From: an uncultured Pelagibacteraceae bacterium
Lineage (GTDB): Bacteria > Pseudomonadota > Alphaproteobacteria > Pelagibacterales > Pelagibacteraceae
Assembly: GCA_902595535.1 (NCBI GenBank)
Contig: CACJQI010000008.1
Coordinates: 1 to 58,509, forward strand
Length of the DNA: 58,509 nucleotides
Direction of reading: 5' to 3'
The position numbers and the translations under genes were made by a program. Of this stretch, positions 50,350-58,509 are shown piece by piece. Numbering within the stretch: position 1 is the stretch's first letter; each line of letters starts with the position of its first letter. The notes beneath the pieces were generated by a model. It was not told the DNA's origin, made no database searches, and was given only the letters and a program-made list of their open reading frames with translations.

Positions 50350-51590
50350 TCTTTTATTCCTATTAAATTTTTAATGAGATTTTTAATTTCTGAGTCAGTT
50401 ATTTTTTCCACTACATCAAGTAAAAAACCATTGATTAGTAATTCTCTTGATTGATGATAATTTAATCCTCTAGACATTAAATAAAATATTGAATCTTCAT
50501 TTAAACTACCAGAAGCTGACCCATGTGAACATTTAACATCATCAGCATAGATTTCTAGTTCTGGTTTTACATTAAATTCTGACTCTTTGTTTAATAAAAT
50601 TGCTTTACTTAACTGATATCCATCAGTTTTTTGCGCTTCGGAATTTACAAATATTTTTCCTTGATATGCCGCTTTAGAGCTATCTTCTAAAACACTCTTT
50701 ATTAATTGATAACTTTTAGTGTTTTCAGTTAGATGATTTATTATTGTTCTTATTTCATGATGTTTGTTATTATTTAAAGAAAAAATACCATTTACAAAAG
50801 CAGAAGAAAATTTCCCGTTTAAATTACAATTAATCTCATTTTTAAAAAAATTTGATCCTGTAGATAAAATAAATGTTTCCGAAATACTATCTTTATCTTG
50901 TTCAATATTATTAAACGAGTATTTAATATTTTTATTTTCAAATTTATCTACTTTATAGTTTTTTAAGACAGCATTTTCTTTTAAGTCAAAATTATAGAAT
51001 ATATTTAAAAAATTTTTTTCAGAAGTATCATTGAATAAGTCAATCAATCGTAATGAGCTATTTTTATCTAGCTCAAATTCTAGTCTTAAATTAATATTTT
51101 TAGAACATATTTTAGAGTTAGTTGTGTGATACAAAATAAGTGGTTTTACTAACTGATAACCATTTTTAACCAATATTTTGAATGATTTGTTGGTAAATGC
51201 ATTATTTAGATCAGATAAAGAATTATCATTTAATTTATTAATAGTTTCAGATTGATCAATTATTTCTATTTTATCTTTTTGCTCATAATCAAAATCAATT
51301 TTTTCAATTCTGCCATTTATAAAAACTATTTTATTATGCTCTAAACCATCTACGAATACTGAAGTATCAACTTTATTAGTATGTGTGTAATCACTATAAA
51401 AACTTAGTTGTCCAATTTCTTTTTTTATTATTTGATTAAGATCTGAAAATTTCCAATCTTCTTCTTTTCTGTTTGGAAACCCTCTGTTAATAAAATTATC
51501 TAAATAAAATTTTTTTATTTCAATATCTTTTTGAGATAAATTTAAATTTTTTACAATATTATCAAAATCTTTTTGTAATTGTTCTTTCAT
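50346..51590 (-). CDS. sufD: Fe-S cluster assembly protein SufD
   Basis: 414 residues, Lys/Asn-rich, related to SufB. The conserved C-terminal half is a right-handed beta-helix: HHEIRTIINHLTENTKSYQL, SSKAAYQGKIFVNSEAQKTD and EIYADDVKCSHGSASGSLNE (with the SufD Cys and His) then GLNYHQSRELLINGF. It forms the SufBC2D scaffold. The start is directly after sufC (no gap). Confidence 0.94.
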   Translation of the reverse strand: MKEQLQKDFDNIVKNLNLSQKDIEIKKFYLDNFINRGFPNRKEEDWKFSDLNQIIKKEIGQLSFYSDYTHTNKVDTSVFVDGLEHNKIVFINGRIEKIDFDYEQKDKIEIIDQSETINKLNDNSLSDLNNAFTNKSFKILVKNGYQLVKPLILYHTTNSKICSKNINLRLEFELDKNSSLRLIDLFNDTSEKNFLNIFYNFDLKENAVLKNYKVDKFENKNIKYSFNNIEQDKDSISETFILSTGSNFFKNEINCNLNGKFSSAFVNGIFSLNNNKHHEIRTIINHLTENTKSYQLIKSVLEDSSKAAYQGKIFVNSEAQKTDGYQLSKAILLNKESEFNVKPELEIYADDVKCSHGSASGSLNEDSIFYLMSRGLNYHQSRELLINGFLLDVVEKITDSEIKNLIKNLIGIKE

Positions 51591-52325
51591 TTAATTAAAA
51601 TTTTCATATCCTTTTTTTTCTAATTCTAGTGCAAGATCTGCACCTCCAGATTTAATTATTTTTCCATCCATTAAAACATGAACATAATCAGGTTTGATGT
51701 AATCAAGTAATCTTTGATAGTGAGTAATTATTAAAAATGAGTTTTTATCATTTCTTAAAGTGTTAACTCCATCTGCTACAATTTTTAATGCATCAATATC
51801 TAGACCTGAGTCTGTTTCGTCTAAAATAGATAGCTTAGGAGATAACATTGACATTTGTAAAATTTCATTTTTTTTCTTTTCTCCTCCAGAAAAACCAACG
51901 TTTAGTTGTCGGTTTAATTTTTCTTCATCAAATTTAAGTTCTTTTGACTTTTCTTTTACTAATTTAAGAAATTCAATAGCATCTAATTCTTTTTCACCTC
52001 TTGCTTTTCTCACGGCATTTAATGAAGTTTTTAAAAATATATTTGTATTTACTCCTGGAATTTCTAAAGGATATTGAAAGGCTAAAAAAATTCCTTTGTG
52101 AGCTCTTTCTTCTGTTTCAAGCTCAAATAAATCCTTATCTTCAAAAAGAATTTCTCCTGATACTTCATATCCTTTTTTTCCTGATAAAATATTTGATAAC
52201 GTACTTTTACCCGAACCATTTGGACCCATTATCGCATGAACTTCTCCAGGATTTATATCAAGAGAAAATCCTTTTAAAATTTCTTTGTTATCAATTTTTG
52301 CATTTAATTTGTTTATTTTTAACAT
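51591..52325 (-). CDS. sufC: SufC ATPase of the Fe-S scaffold
   Basis: 244 residues with ABC-type motifs: Walker A GPNGSGKSTLSN (about residue 37), Q-loop FQYPLEIPGV, the signature VGFSGGEKKKNEI, and Walker B KLSILDETDSGLD, which shows the SufC-typical D-E-x-D-S-G-L-D. Its ATP hydrolysis drives the SufBCD conformational cycle. Its ATG overlaps the sufB stop by one base. Confidence 0.96.
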   Translation of the reverse strand: MLKINKLNAKIDNKEILKGFSLDINPGEVHAIMGPNGSGKSTLSNILSGKKGYEVSGEILFEDKDLFELETEERAHKGIFLAFQYPLEIPGVNTNIFLKTSLNAVRKARGEKELDAIEFLKLVKEKSKELKFDEEKLNRQLNVGFSGGEKKKNEILQMSMLSPKLSILDETDSGLDIDALKIVADGVNTLRNDKNSFLIITHYQRLLDYIKPDYVHVLMDGKIIKSGGADLALELEKKGYENFN

Positions 52326-53767
52326 TAACCTACACTTCCTTCTAAACTTATTCCTACTAGTTTTTGAGCTTCAACTGCAAATTCCATAGGTAACTGTTGC
52401 AAAACTTCCTTACAGAAACCATTAACTATTAACCCTACTGCTTCTTCTGCATTTAAACCTCTTTGTTGACAATAATGTAACTGCTCTTCACTTATTTTTG
52501 ATGTTGTTGCCTCATGAGCAATATTAGATTCTGAATTCTTATTTTTGATATATGGAACTGTGTGTGCTCCACACTTGTTACCCATTAATAGTGAGTCACA
52601 TTGAGTATAATTGTTAGAATTAGAGGCTTTAGGAGAAATATCTACAAGTCCTCTATATGTCATGTCAGAAAATCCAGCACTTATTCCTTTTGATATGATT
52701 TTACTCTTAGTATTTTTGCCTAAATGGATCATTTTGGTTCCAGTGTCAGCTTTTTGATGGTTGTTAGTAATTGCTATTGAGTAAAATTCTCCAACTGAAT
52801 TATCACCTTTCAGAATACAACTAGGGTATTTCCATGTGATAGCCGATCCAGTTTCAACTTGTGTCCACGAAATTTTAGAATTTCTACCTTTACATAAACC
52901 CCGCTTAGTAACAAAATTATATATTCCTCCCTTTCCATCTTTATCACCTGGATACCAATTTTGAACTGTTGAATATTTTATTTCAGCATCATCAAGTGCA
53001 ATCAATTCAACATTTGCAGCATGTAACTGATTTTCATCTCTCATTGGTGCTGTACAACCTTCTAAATAACTCACATAGCTTCCTTTATCTGCAACAATCA
53101 GAGTTCTTTCGAACTGGCCAGTATTTGAGGCATTTATTCTAAAATAGGTAGATAATTCCATCGGGCATCTTACGCCTTCTGGTATATAGGCAAATGATCC
53201 ATCAGTAAAAACAGCAGAATTTAGAGTAGCAAAAAAATGATCTGTTGTAGGGATTACAGATCCTAAATACTTCTTTACCAATTCAGGATAATTTTGAATT
53301 GCTTCAGATATGGGACAAAAAATAATTCCTAATTTAGATAACTCTTCTCTAAAAGTTGTGGCTACAGAGACTGAGTCAAATACCGCATCAACTGCAATAC
53401 CATTTAATCTTGCTTGTTCTTGTAGAGGGATACCAAGTTTTTTATATGTTTCTAAAAGTTTAGGATCTAGCTCATCTAGACTTTTTGGTTTGTCGTCCAT
53501 ACTTTTTGGTGCTGAATAATAATATAAATCTTGATAGTCAATTTTTGGATACTTAGGTTTTTGCCAATCTGGCTCTTTTAGTAGCTTAAATCTTTCAAAT
53601 GCTTTTAGTCTAAATTCAAGCATCCATAGAGGTTCTTTTTTAATTTTTGAAATAAATTTTATTACATCTTCATTTAATCCTTTTGGAGCTCTAGTATTTT
53701 CAATATCAGTCGAAAAACCATATTTGTAATCTTTTAAATTTTCTATTTCTTTTTGTCTATCGTCCAT
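52325..53767 (-). CDS. sufB: Fe-S cluster assembly protein SufB
   Basis: 480 residues: [18 protein letters not shown] near the N terminus, then [40 protein letters not shown], and [20 protein letters not shown], which include the catalytic and cluster residues of SufB. It is the scaffold core. First structural gene of the suf operon, one base from the iscR stop. This organism has no isc operon in the window, so SUF is the likely sole system. Confidence 0.96.
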   Translation of the reverse strand: MDDRQKEIENLKDYKYGFSTDIENTRAPKGLNEDVIKFISKIKKEPLWMLEFRLKAFERFKLLKEPDWQKPKYPKIDYQDLYYYSAPKSMDDKPKSLDELDPKLLETYKKLGIPLQEQARLNGIAVDAVFDSVSVATTFREELSKLGIIFCPISEAIQNYPELVKKYLGSVIPTTDHFFATLNSAVFTDGSFAYIPEGVRCPMELSTYFRINASNTGQFERTLIVADKGSYVSYLEGCTAPMRDENQLHAANVELIALDDAEIKYSTVQNWYPGDKDGKGGIYNFVTKRGLCKGRNSKISWTQVETGSAITWKYPSCILKGDNSVGEFYSIAITNNHQKADTGTKMIHLGKNTKSKIISKGISAGFSDMTYRGLVDISPKASNSNNYTQCDSLLMGNKCGAHTVPYIKNKNSESNIAHEATTSKISEEQLHYCQQRGLNAEEAVGLIVNGFCKEVLQQLPMEFAVEAQKLVGISLEGSVG

Positions 53768-53768
53768 T

Positions 53769-54194
53769 TTAAATTCTATTCTCAGTGTTAGATTTTAATA
53801 AGTCTTCTAAACTTTTTTTATCAAAAAAACTGTTAATATGATTTTCTAATTCATCCCAAAGATTGTGAGTTACGCATTTGGTTGCCTTGCCATTACATCC
53901 TTTTTTAGAATCTTTTTTGCATTGTACGGTTTTAACTTTTTCATCAACAGCGTGAAATATATTTGTAAGTTTTATTTCATTAGGTTTTTTTGATAAAACA
54001 TATCCTCCTTGTGTTCCTCTAATACTCTTTACAATTTGATCTTTTTTTAATTTAGAAAAAATTTGTTCAAGATAATCTAATGAAATACCTTGTCTTAAAG
54101 ATATATCTCTTAGAGATACTGGATTGATGTTATCAAACCTTGCTAAGTCAACTAATGCCATTACAGCATATCTTCCTTTTGATGTCAGTTTCAT
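53769..54194 (-). CDS. iscR: Rrf2-family Fe-S-sensing regulator
   Basis: 141 residues. An Rrf2 winged helix opens it ([48 protein letters not shown]). The cluster ligands are in [19 protein letters not shown] followed by VTHNLW: Cys-x7-Cys-x6-Cys-x2-His, against C-x5-C-x5-C-x2-H in E. coli IscR, a slight expansion. It likely carries [2Fe-2S] and represses the suf operon when Fe-S supply is sufficient. A 25-bp operator matches the E. coli IscR type-1 motif upstream (54225-54249), supporting IscR over RirA. Confidence 0.92.
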   Translation of the reverse strand: MKLTSKGRYAVMALVDLARFDNINPVSLRDISLRQGISLDYLEQIFSKLKKDQIVKSIRGTQGGYVLSKKPNEIKLTNIFHAVDEKVKTVQCKKDSKKGCNGKATKCVTHNLWDELENHINSFFDKKSLEDLLKSNTENRI

Positions 54195-54217
54195 ATTACC
54201 CTTTTATATCGACGCTT

Positions 54218-54249
54218 TTTATACATACCTGACTAAAATGGTCAAGTAT
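54218..54249 (-). promoter_or_regulatory. suf promoter with IscR type-1 operator
   Basis: Minus strand: -35 TTGACC (54240-54245), 16-base spacer, -10 TATAAA (54218-54223). A 25-bp imperfect palindrome at 54225-54249, with ATACTTGACC on one side and AGTCAGGTAT on the other around TTTT, fits the E. coli type-1 IscR consensus ATASYYGACT-Rwww-YAGTCRRSTAT at 24 of 25 positions (mismatch at position 10, C for T). It covers the -35 and spacer, which is the classic repressor position. Confidence 0.85.
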
Positions 54250-54331
54250 AGTTTTAAAAAAAAAGTTAACATATTGTCGCTCAGTTATGATAAACGTAAC
54301 TTTTTTTTGAGAATAATAATCAATATCGTAT

Positions 54332-54988
54332 ATGGAAAATAAAATTTTAGAAATATTCATTCCAGGACCAGCTGGAAGACTTGAAGCTAAATATTATAAA
54401 AGCAAAAAAAATACATCCCCAATTGCATTAGTGCTCCAACCTCATCCTCAATATGGTGGCACAATGAATAATAGAGTTGTTGTGGATACTTTTCACACAT
54501 TTATGGATAATGATTTTTCAGTTTGTAGAGTAAATTTTAGAGGTGTTGGAAAAAGTGATGGCGAATTTGACAATGGCCAAGGTGAATTAGCAGATGCAGC
54601 GGCTGCTCTAGACTGGTTAGAAAGAGAAAACTTTGATAATTCACAATGTTGGGTATCTGGATTTTCTTTTGGTTCCTTAATTGCAATGCAATTATTAATG
54701 AGAAGACCTGAAATAAATAGATTTATTGCAATCTCTCCTCAACCAAATGTGTATGATTTTTCTTTTTTATCACCATGTCCAACATCAGGCTTAATGATAT
54801 ACGGAAAAAAAGATGAGCTTGTTCCTTTGGAATATATTACAGAACTAGATAAAAGATTAAGTGCACAAAAAGGTATTAAAGTAGAGTTTCAAGCAGTTGG
54901 GGATGCAAATCATTTTTTTTCAAAAACTGAAGGTGAATTAGTAAAAAATTTAGATAAATATATAAAAAAAGAAACAGCATTATATTAA
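54332..54988 (+). CDS. Alpha/beta hydrolase
   Basis: 218 residues of the alpha/beta-hydrolase fold. LVLQPHPQYGGTMNN is the HG/HP oxyanion strand, CRVNFRGVGKSDGEFDNGQ the family-typical GxGxSxG-like loop, the nucleophile Ser is in WVSGFSFGSLIAMQ, the acid follows MIYGKKDELVPLE, and the base His is in VGDANHFFSKTEGE. It resembles the dienelactone-hydrolase-like/ CocE-NonD-type short esterases, and the substrate is unknown. It is divergent from iscR (137 bp) and convergent with anmK, with no gap. Confidence 0.88.
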   Translation: MENKILEIFIPGPAGRLEAKYYKSKKNTSPIALVLQPHPQYGGTMNNRVVVDTFHTFMDNDFSVCRVNFRGVGKSDGEFDNGQGELADAAAALDWLERENFDNSQCWVSGFSFGSLIAMQLLMRRPEINRFIAISPQPNVYDFSFLSPCPTSGLMIYGKKDELVPLEYITELDKRLSAQKGIKVEFQAVGDANHFFSKTEGELVKNLDKYIKKETALY

Positions 54989-56137
54989 TTAAAAATTTTC
55001 AACCATCTTTCCACCCACTGTTGGCTTATCACAGCCTGTAGTTTTTGGAAATGATATTGGTAAATTTAAAAGAGATCTAATTGCAAGATAACCAAAGGCC
55101 TGCGACTCTATATAATCTCCATCATATTCATAATTATCAATTATATCTAAGTTGAGATTTGTTTGGTTTGATAAATAATCTTTAATACACCTAATTAGAA
55201 AATTATTTTTCCTCCCACCGCCACATATTAAATATTTTATATTTTTACTTTTGTCTTCATTGGAGTATTCAATTCCTTTTGCAATTAAATATGCTGTAAA
55301 ATTTGTGATAGTTGCACATCCGTCTTCAAGTGATAATCCACGTGCAAAAGAAATATCAAAATTTTTTATGTCTAACGATTTGTAATAAGATTGAATTTCA
55401 AAGTTATCTATTGCCTGATTTAGTGTTAATTGATGAATTTTTCCAGATTGAGCTATTAAGCCATTGTTATCAAATTTTTTTTTTGAATTTATTCTGATCC
55501 ATTCATCAATTAAACAATTGCCAGGACCTGAGTCAAAAGCTTCAATATTTTCATCTATTTTTCCGTTTGGTCTTAATACTTTGGTAATATTTGATATTCC
55601 ACCAATGTTAATAAAACCAATTGGGAATTGAATTTGATTATGCTTATTTATTTTTTTTGATATAAGATTATGGAAAATAGGTGTTAAAGGTGCGCCTTGA
55701 CCATTATTATCAATATCTTCTTGTCTAAAATCAAAAATAACTTTCTTTTTAATTAACTGAGATAGCAATCTACCATCACCCAGCTGCTTAGTAATTTTTT
55801 TTTCAGGGTTGTGATAAATTGTTTGTCCGTGAAATCCAATTAAATCAATTTTATCTTTATATTTAAATAATATTTGGTCGACAATTTTGCCATGAAATAA
55901 TGTAATTTCTCGCTCTATTTCATCAATTCTTGACGAATATTTCTCTAAATCTTCAAAATTTAAAATGAGATTTCTTAGGTCAATTAAACGTTGATGAAGC
56001 TTAGTGTCATATTCAAAATATTCATCTAAAATTTTAGTAAATTCATCAATTCCATTTGATCTTATTAAAGATGCATCAACACCGTCCATCGAAGTACCGC
56101 TCATTAATCCAATAACAGTATATAGTTTATTATTCAT
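54989..56137 (-). CDS. anmK: Anhydro-N-acetylmuramic acid kinase
   Basis: 382 residues. VIGLMSGTSMDGVDASLIRS (ATP phosphate loop), IGFHGQTIYHNP, LGDGRLLSQL, FINIGGISNITKV (catalytic Asp region EAFDSGPGNCLIDEW) and YLICGGGRKNNFL are the AnmK blocks. It cleaves and phosphorylates 1,6-anhydroMurNAc from cell-wall turnover. It lies back to back with tyrS (45 bp). An exopeptidase or MurQ partner is not visible nearby. Confidence 0.95.
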   Translation of the reverse strand: MNNKLYTVIGLMSGTSMDGVDASLIRSNGIDEFTKILDEYFEYDTKLHQRLIDLRNLILNFEDLEKYSSRIDEIEREITLFHGKIVDQILFKYKDKIDLIGFHGQTIYHNPEKKITKQLGDGRLLSQLIKKKVIFDFRQEDIDNNGQGAPLTPIFHNLISKKINKHNQIQFPIGFINIGGISNITKVLRPNGKIDENIEAFDSGPGNCLIDEWIRINSKKKFDNNGLIAQSGKIHQLTLNQAIDNFEIQSYYKSLDIKNFDISFARGLSLEDGCATITNFTAYLIAKGIEYSNEDKSKNIKYLICGGGRKNNFLIRCIKDYLSNQTNLNLDIIDNYEYDGDYIESQAFGYLAIRSLLNLPISFPKTTGCDKPTVGGKMVENF

Positions 56138-56182
56138 TGATATTCTTTTTAATAAAAAATTGTATATTGTAACTATAATCTT

Positions 56183-57412
56183 ATGAATAAATTTTTAAAA
56201 GAATTTAAAGATAGAGGCTTTTTCTATCAATGCACTAGTGAAACTGAATTATCTGATTTAATGGATAATGAGAAGATTAAGGGTTACATTGGGTTTGATT
56301 GTACCGCCGAAAGTTTGCATGTGGGTAGTTTATTGCAAATAATGTGTCTCAGGTTGTTACAAAAAAATGGTCATAGACCAATTGTATTGCTTGGTGGGGG
56401 TACAACACGGATAGGTGATCCATCAGGAAAAGATAAAACTAGAAAAATTTTAGATGAAGATGAGATCGAAAAAAATATTAAGAATATTCAAAATATTTTA
56501 AAAAAGTATTTAGATAATGATAATTTAGATACGAAACCAATTTTTGTAAATAACTATACTTGGCTAAAAGATTTAAATTATATTTCTTTTTTACGTGATA
56601 TAGGAAAACATTTTACAATAAATAAGATGTTAACTTTTGATAGTGTAAAAACAAGATTAGATAGAGAACAATCATTAAGCTATATGGAATTTAACTACAT
56701 GATATTACAAGCTTACGATTTTTTAGAATTAAATAAAAATGAAAATTGTGCTTTACAGATTGGTGGATCTGATCAATGGGGTAACATTGTTAATGGTGTA
56801 GACCTTATAAAAAGGTGTTCTAATAAACAAGGATTCGGATTAACAACGCCTCTAATTACATTAGCATCAGGTGCTAAAATGGGTAAAACAGAAAATGGAG
56901 CAATTTGGTTAGATGAAAAGTATTTGCCGGCATATGATTACTGGCAATTTTGGAGAAACACAGATGACAGAGATGTAGTAAAGTTTTTAAAATTTTTTAC
57001 AGATTTAGAAACTGCAGAAATAGATAAACTTAAAGAAAAAGATATTAATGAATTAAAAATATTGTTAGCAAATGAAGCAACTACAATGTTACATGGTCAA
57101 AAAGCTGCTCAAGAGTCAGAACAAGCTGCTAGAGAAGCATTTTCAGGAAATTCACTTGGATCAAATTCTCCATCAATTAAAATTAGTAAAGAAGATATTG
57201 ATAAAAAACTTGGTATTATTGATTTAGTGATTTTATCGAAATTAGAAAATTCTAAGAGCGAAATTAGAAGATTAATTAAAGGCAATGCAATTAAAATAAA
57301 TGATGAAATCATTTCAGATGAAAAATTAATTATTAATCATGATTTATTTAAAGAAGATTATCTTAAATTATCAATTGGAAAAAAAAGACACTTAAAAATT
57401 GTAATTATTTAA
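56183..57412 (+). CDS. tyrS: Tyrosyl-tRNA synthetase
   Basis: 409 residues, class I synthetase. The HIGH-like motif is in DCTAESLHVGSLLQI and the KMSKS-like loop in LASGAKMGKTENG. QIGGSDQWGNIVNG and the GIDLI-type tyrosine pocket (NYMILQAYDFL) are visible. The C-terminal S4-like RNA-binding region (KSEIRRLIKGNAIKINDEII) is present, giving the TyrRS-short form. It is divergent from anmK and convergent with the AsmA-like gene, overlapping its end by four bases. Confidence 0.97.
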   Translation: MNKFLKEFKDRGFFYQCTSETELSDLMDNEKIKGYIGFDCTAESLHVGSLLQIMCLRLLQKNGHRPIVLLGGGTTRIGDPSGKDKTRKILDEDEIEKNIKNIQNILKKYLDNDNLDTKPIFVNNYTWLKDLNYISFLRDIGKHFTINKMLTFDSVKTRLDREQSLSYMEFNYMILQAYDFLELNKNENCALQIGGSDQWGNIVNGVDLIKRCSNKQGFGLTTPLITLASGAKMGKTENGAIWLDEKYLPAYDYWQFWRNTDDRDVVKFLKFFTDLETAEIDKLKEKDINELKILLANEATTMLHGQKAAQESEQAAREAFSGNSLGSNSPSIKISKEDIDKKLGIIDLVILSKLENSKSEIRRLIKGNAIKINDEIISDEKLIINHDLFKEDYLKLSIGKKRHLKIVII

Positions 57413-58509
57413 TTCTTTTTAATTTTTTCTAATGTTCGTGTAATAAATCTTGGTGTTAATGTTTTAATTGGATTTACTGTTGTTTTAAGATCTTTTGGTT
57501 TTCCTTTAATCTTAAAACTAACTCCAAATATTCCTTCACCTGTTTTATCTCCAACTAAAATTTTACCTATAATCGGTATTGAACTAACAGTTTTATTAAT
57601 TGTTGTTGCTGGTACTAATGTTCCCCTCAAGCTAACAATTTTATCTTTCTCTATATAACCGCTCATCAATACTGAAATAGCAGGACCAATTGCGTAAAGC
57701 TCATCAATAGTCATTAAATTAGAACTATTTTTAAAATTCATTTCCATTTCATCAAATCTTATACCTTCTCCTGATAATAAATCTGCAATTCCTTGTAATG
57801 ATGCAAGAGTTAAAAGTTTAGTTAGAACTGGAAGTTTCTTGAGTTTAAAATCATAAATCTTAAGTTTTGATTTTGAAATATTATTTATTTTTGAAGAGTA
57901 AAAATCTAAATAACCCTCTTCAAACCCTTTGATAAATTTGTATCTCTTTACAAGAGGTTTTGCCTTTGAAGAAAATAGAGTTGTAATTTTTTCATCATTA
58001 TTTGTATTAATTGTAAATATTAATTTTTCATTATTTTCAAAAAAAGCTAAAATATTTGCTTGATAAATTTTATTGTCTTCAATGTATAAATTTCCTTTTA
58101 AATCACTAATTAAATTTTTGTTATCTAAATAAACATCTTTTAAATTAAGATTGATATTTATATTGTTTTTAAAAATTCTAGCATGTTTATCATCTTTACT
58201 TTTAAGCAAATCTGAAATCAATTTGTTAGCATTAAATAAAGATCCATTTAATTCATAATTATTTTTTTCTTTTCTTTTAATTAAAACTTGATTTTTTTTA
58301 TCTTCATTATCAAAATAATTAAGTGAAATTTCATCAAATTTTACAATTCTATGATATTTATCAACTAAAAGGTTTTTTAAGAAGAGTTTATTATCTTTTG
58401 TTCTGATTAAAAGTTTATCTATTGCTAAATCATTTCCTTTTATATAATTTCCAGAAACATATAGCTGTAATTTTGACTTGCTATCATTACTAAAATTTAT
58501 TCGTTCAAC
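57409..58509 (-). CDS. AsmA-like/YhdP-type large envelope protein, C-terminal part
   Basis: The frame runs open from 57409 to the right edge of the window with no stop, so only the last roughly 367 residues are seen; a TTG at 58221 is not a credible start. The C-terminal region (IADLLSGEGIRFDEMEMNFK, AIGPAISVLMSGYIEKDKIV, ATTINKTVSSIPIIGKILVG, EGIFGVSFKIKGKPK, VNPIKTLTPRFI) is that of AsmA-like/DUF3971 proteins, which are long beta-taco bridges moving phospholipids between the membranes. The substrate role is established for YhdP/TamB relatives and only inferred here. Confidence 0.82.
   Translation of the reverse strand, partial: VERINFSNDSKSKLQLYVSGNYIKGNDLAIDKLLIRTKDNKLFLKNLLVDKYHRIVKFDEISLNYFDNEDKKNQVLIKRKEKNNYELNGSLFNANKLISDLLKSKDDKHARIFKNNININLNLKDVYLDNKNLISDLKGNLYIEDNKIYQANILAFFENNEKLIFTINTNNDEKITTLFSSKAKPLVKRYKFIKGFEEGYLDFYSSKINNISKSKLKIYDFKLKKLPVLTKLLTLASLQGIADLLSGEGIRFDEMEMNFKNSSNLMTIDELYAIGPAISVLMSGYIEKDKIVSLRGTLVPATTINKTVSSIPIIGKILVGDKTGEGIFGVSFKIKGKPKDLKTTVNPIKTLTPRFITRTLEKIKKN

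Noticed and set aside
52001..52345. A 114-codon plus-strand open frame opposite sufC
   Set aside because: It lies entirely in antisense of well-conserved sufC, with Leu/Phe-rich composition expected from the complement of an AT-rich gene.
1..58509. tRNA, rRNA, CRISPR arrays, insertion sequences, prophage genes
   Set aside because: I scanned the gaps and found no cloverleaf, no spaced direct repeats and no transposase or integrase-like protein. All gaps but one are shorter than 200 bp.

Overview
The window is an AT-rich (roughly 30% GC by eye), densely packed chromosomal segment with very short or overlapping gene junctions. It looks like a streamlined marine alphaproteobacterium of the SAR11 / Candidatus Pelagibacter type. 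Supporting this are the SSS-family transporter under a TPP riboswitch (the ThiV arrangement described for SAR11), the iscR-sufBCDS operon, the many small single-domain proteins, and the absence of any mobile element, CRISPR array, rRNA or tRNA gene that I can see. About 72 protein genes are supported; the first (LLM flavin monooxygenase) and last (AsmA-like) run off the window edges.

Layout. 1-2.8 kb: a minus-strand set of VOC protein, winged-helix regulator, aldehyde dehydrogenase and luciferase-like oxidoreductase. 2.9-4.4 kb: cysE-cysK. 4.6-8.3 kb: a co-directional run of ten small genes (two exported proteins, small alpha/beta proteins, cupin, SnoaL-like, DsbA-like isomerase, SMR transporter, DUF2798) with unusually good ribosome-binding sites; this is the best candidate for an undescribed system. 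8.3-12.3 kb: DUF952, DUF924, hisN-like, a gamma-butyrobetaine-hydroxylase-like dioxygenase, a beta-hydroxyacid dehydrogenase and a 59-aa membrane protein. 12.25-12.63 kb: a non-coding gap with strong hairpins and a 9-codon ORF behind a perfect Shine-Dalgarno sequence, a candidate structured RNA. 12.6-14.15 kb: thiV and its TPP riboswitch. 14.2-19.1 kb: a small hypothetical, an exported pentapeptide-repeat protein, azoR-like, ccdA and ppc.

19.2-34.5 kb is a sugar-acid catabolism region. One half has a TctCBA tripartite transporter, an SDR and a fumarylacetoacetate-hydrolase-family enzyme (frameshifted here). A divergent pair encodes a PdxA-like dehydrogenase with altered substrate residues and a rhamnonate-dehydratase-like enolase-superfamily enzyme. 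The other half has an aldehyde dehydrogenase, a 2-hydroxyacid dehydrogenase, a second enolase-superfamily dehydratase, a DapA-family lyase/dehydratase and an ABC transporter, with a divergent GlxA-type regulator. Together they fit import of sugar acids and non-phosphorylative breakdown to central metabolites; the exact substrates are not readable from sequence.

34.6-46.2 kb: a GYD protein, a PhyH dioxygenase, then moaA-moaC-moaD-moaE-msrP-msrQ (molybdenum cofactor synthesis joined to the methionine sulfoxide reductase that uses it), DUF779 plus an ExaC/AldB-type aldehyde dehydrogenase with an odd Lys-rich N terminus, DUF1244, moaB, a TSUP exporter, a 2OG-Fe(II) oxygenase, a homocysteine methyltransferase, a DMT transporter and YbaK. 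46.4-58.5 kb: glnA, a 56-aa small protein, the iscR-sufBCDS-sufU-sufT-sufA operon with a near-consensus IscR type-1 operator, an alpha/beta hydrolase, anmK, tyrS and a partial AsmA-like gene. Several operons carry strong hairpins between cistrons, twice directly after the solute-binding-protein gene.
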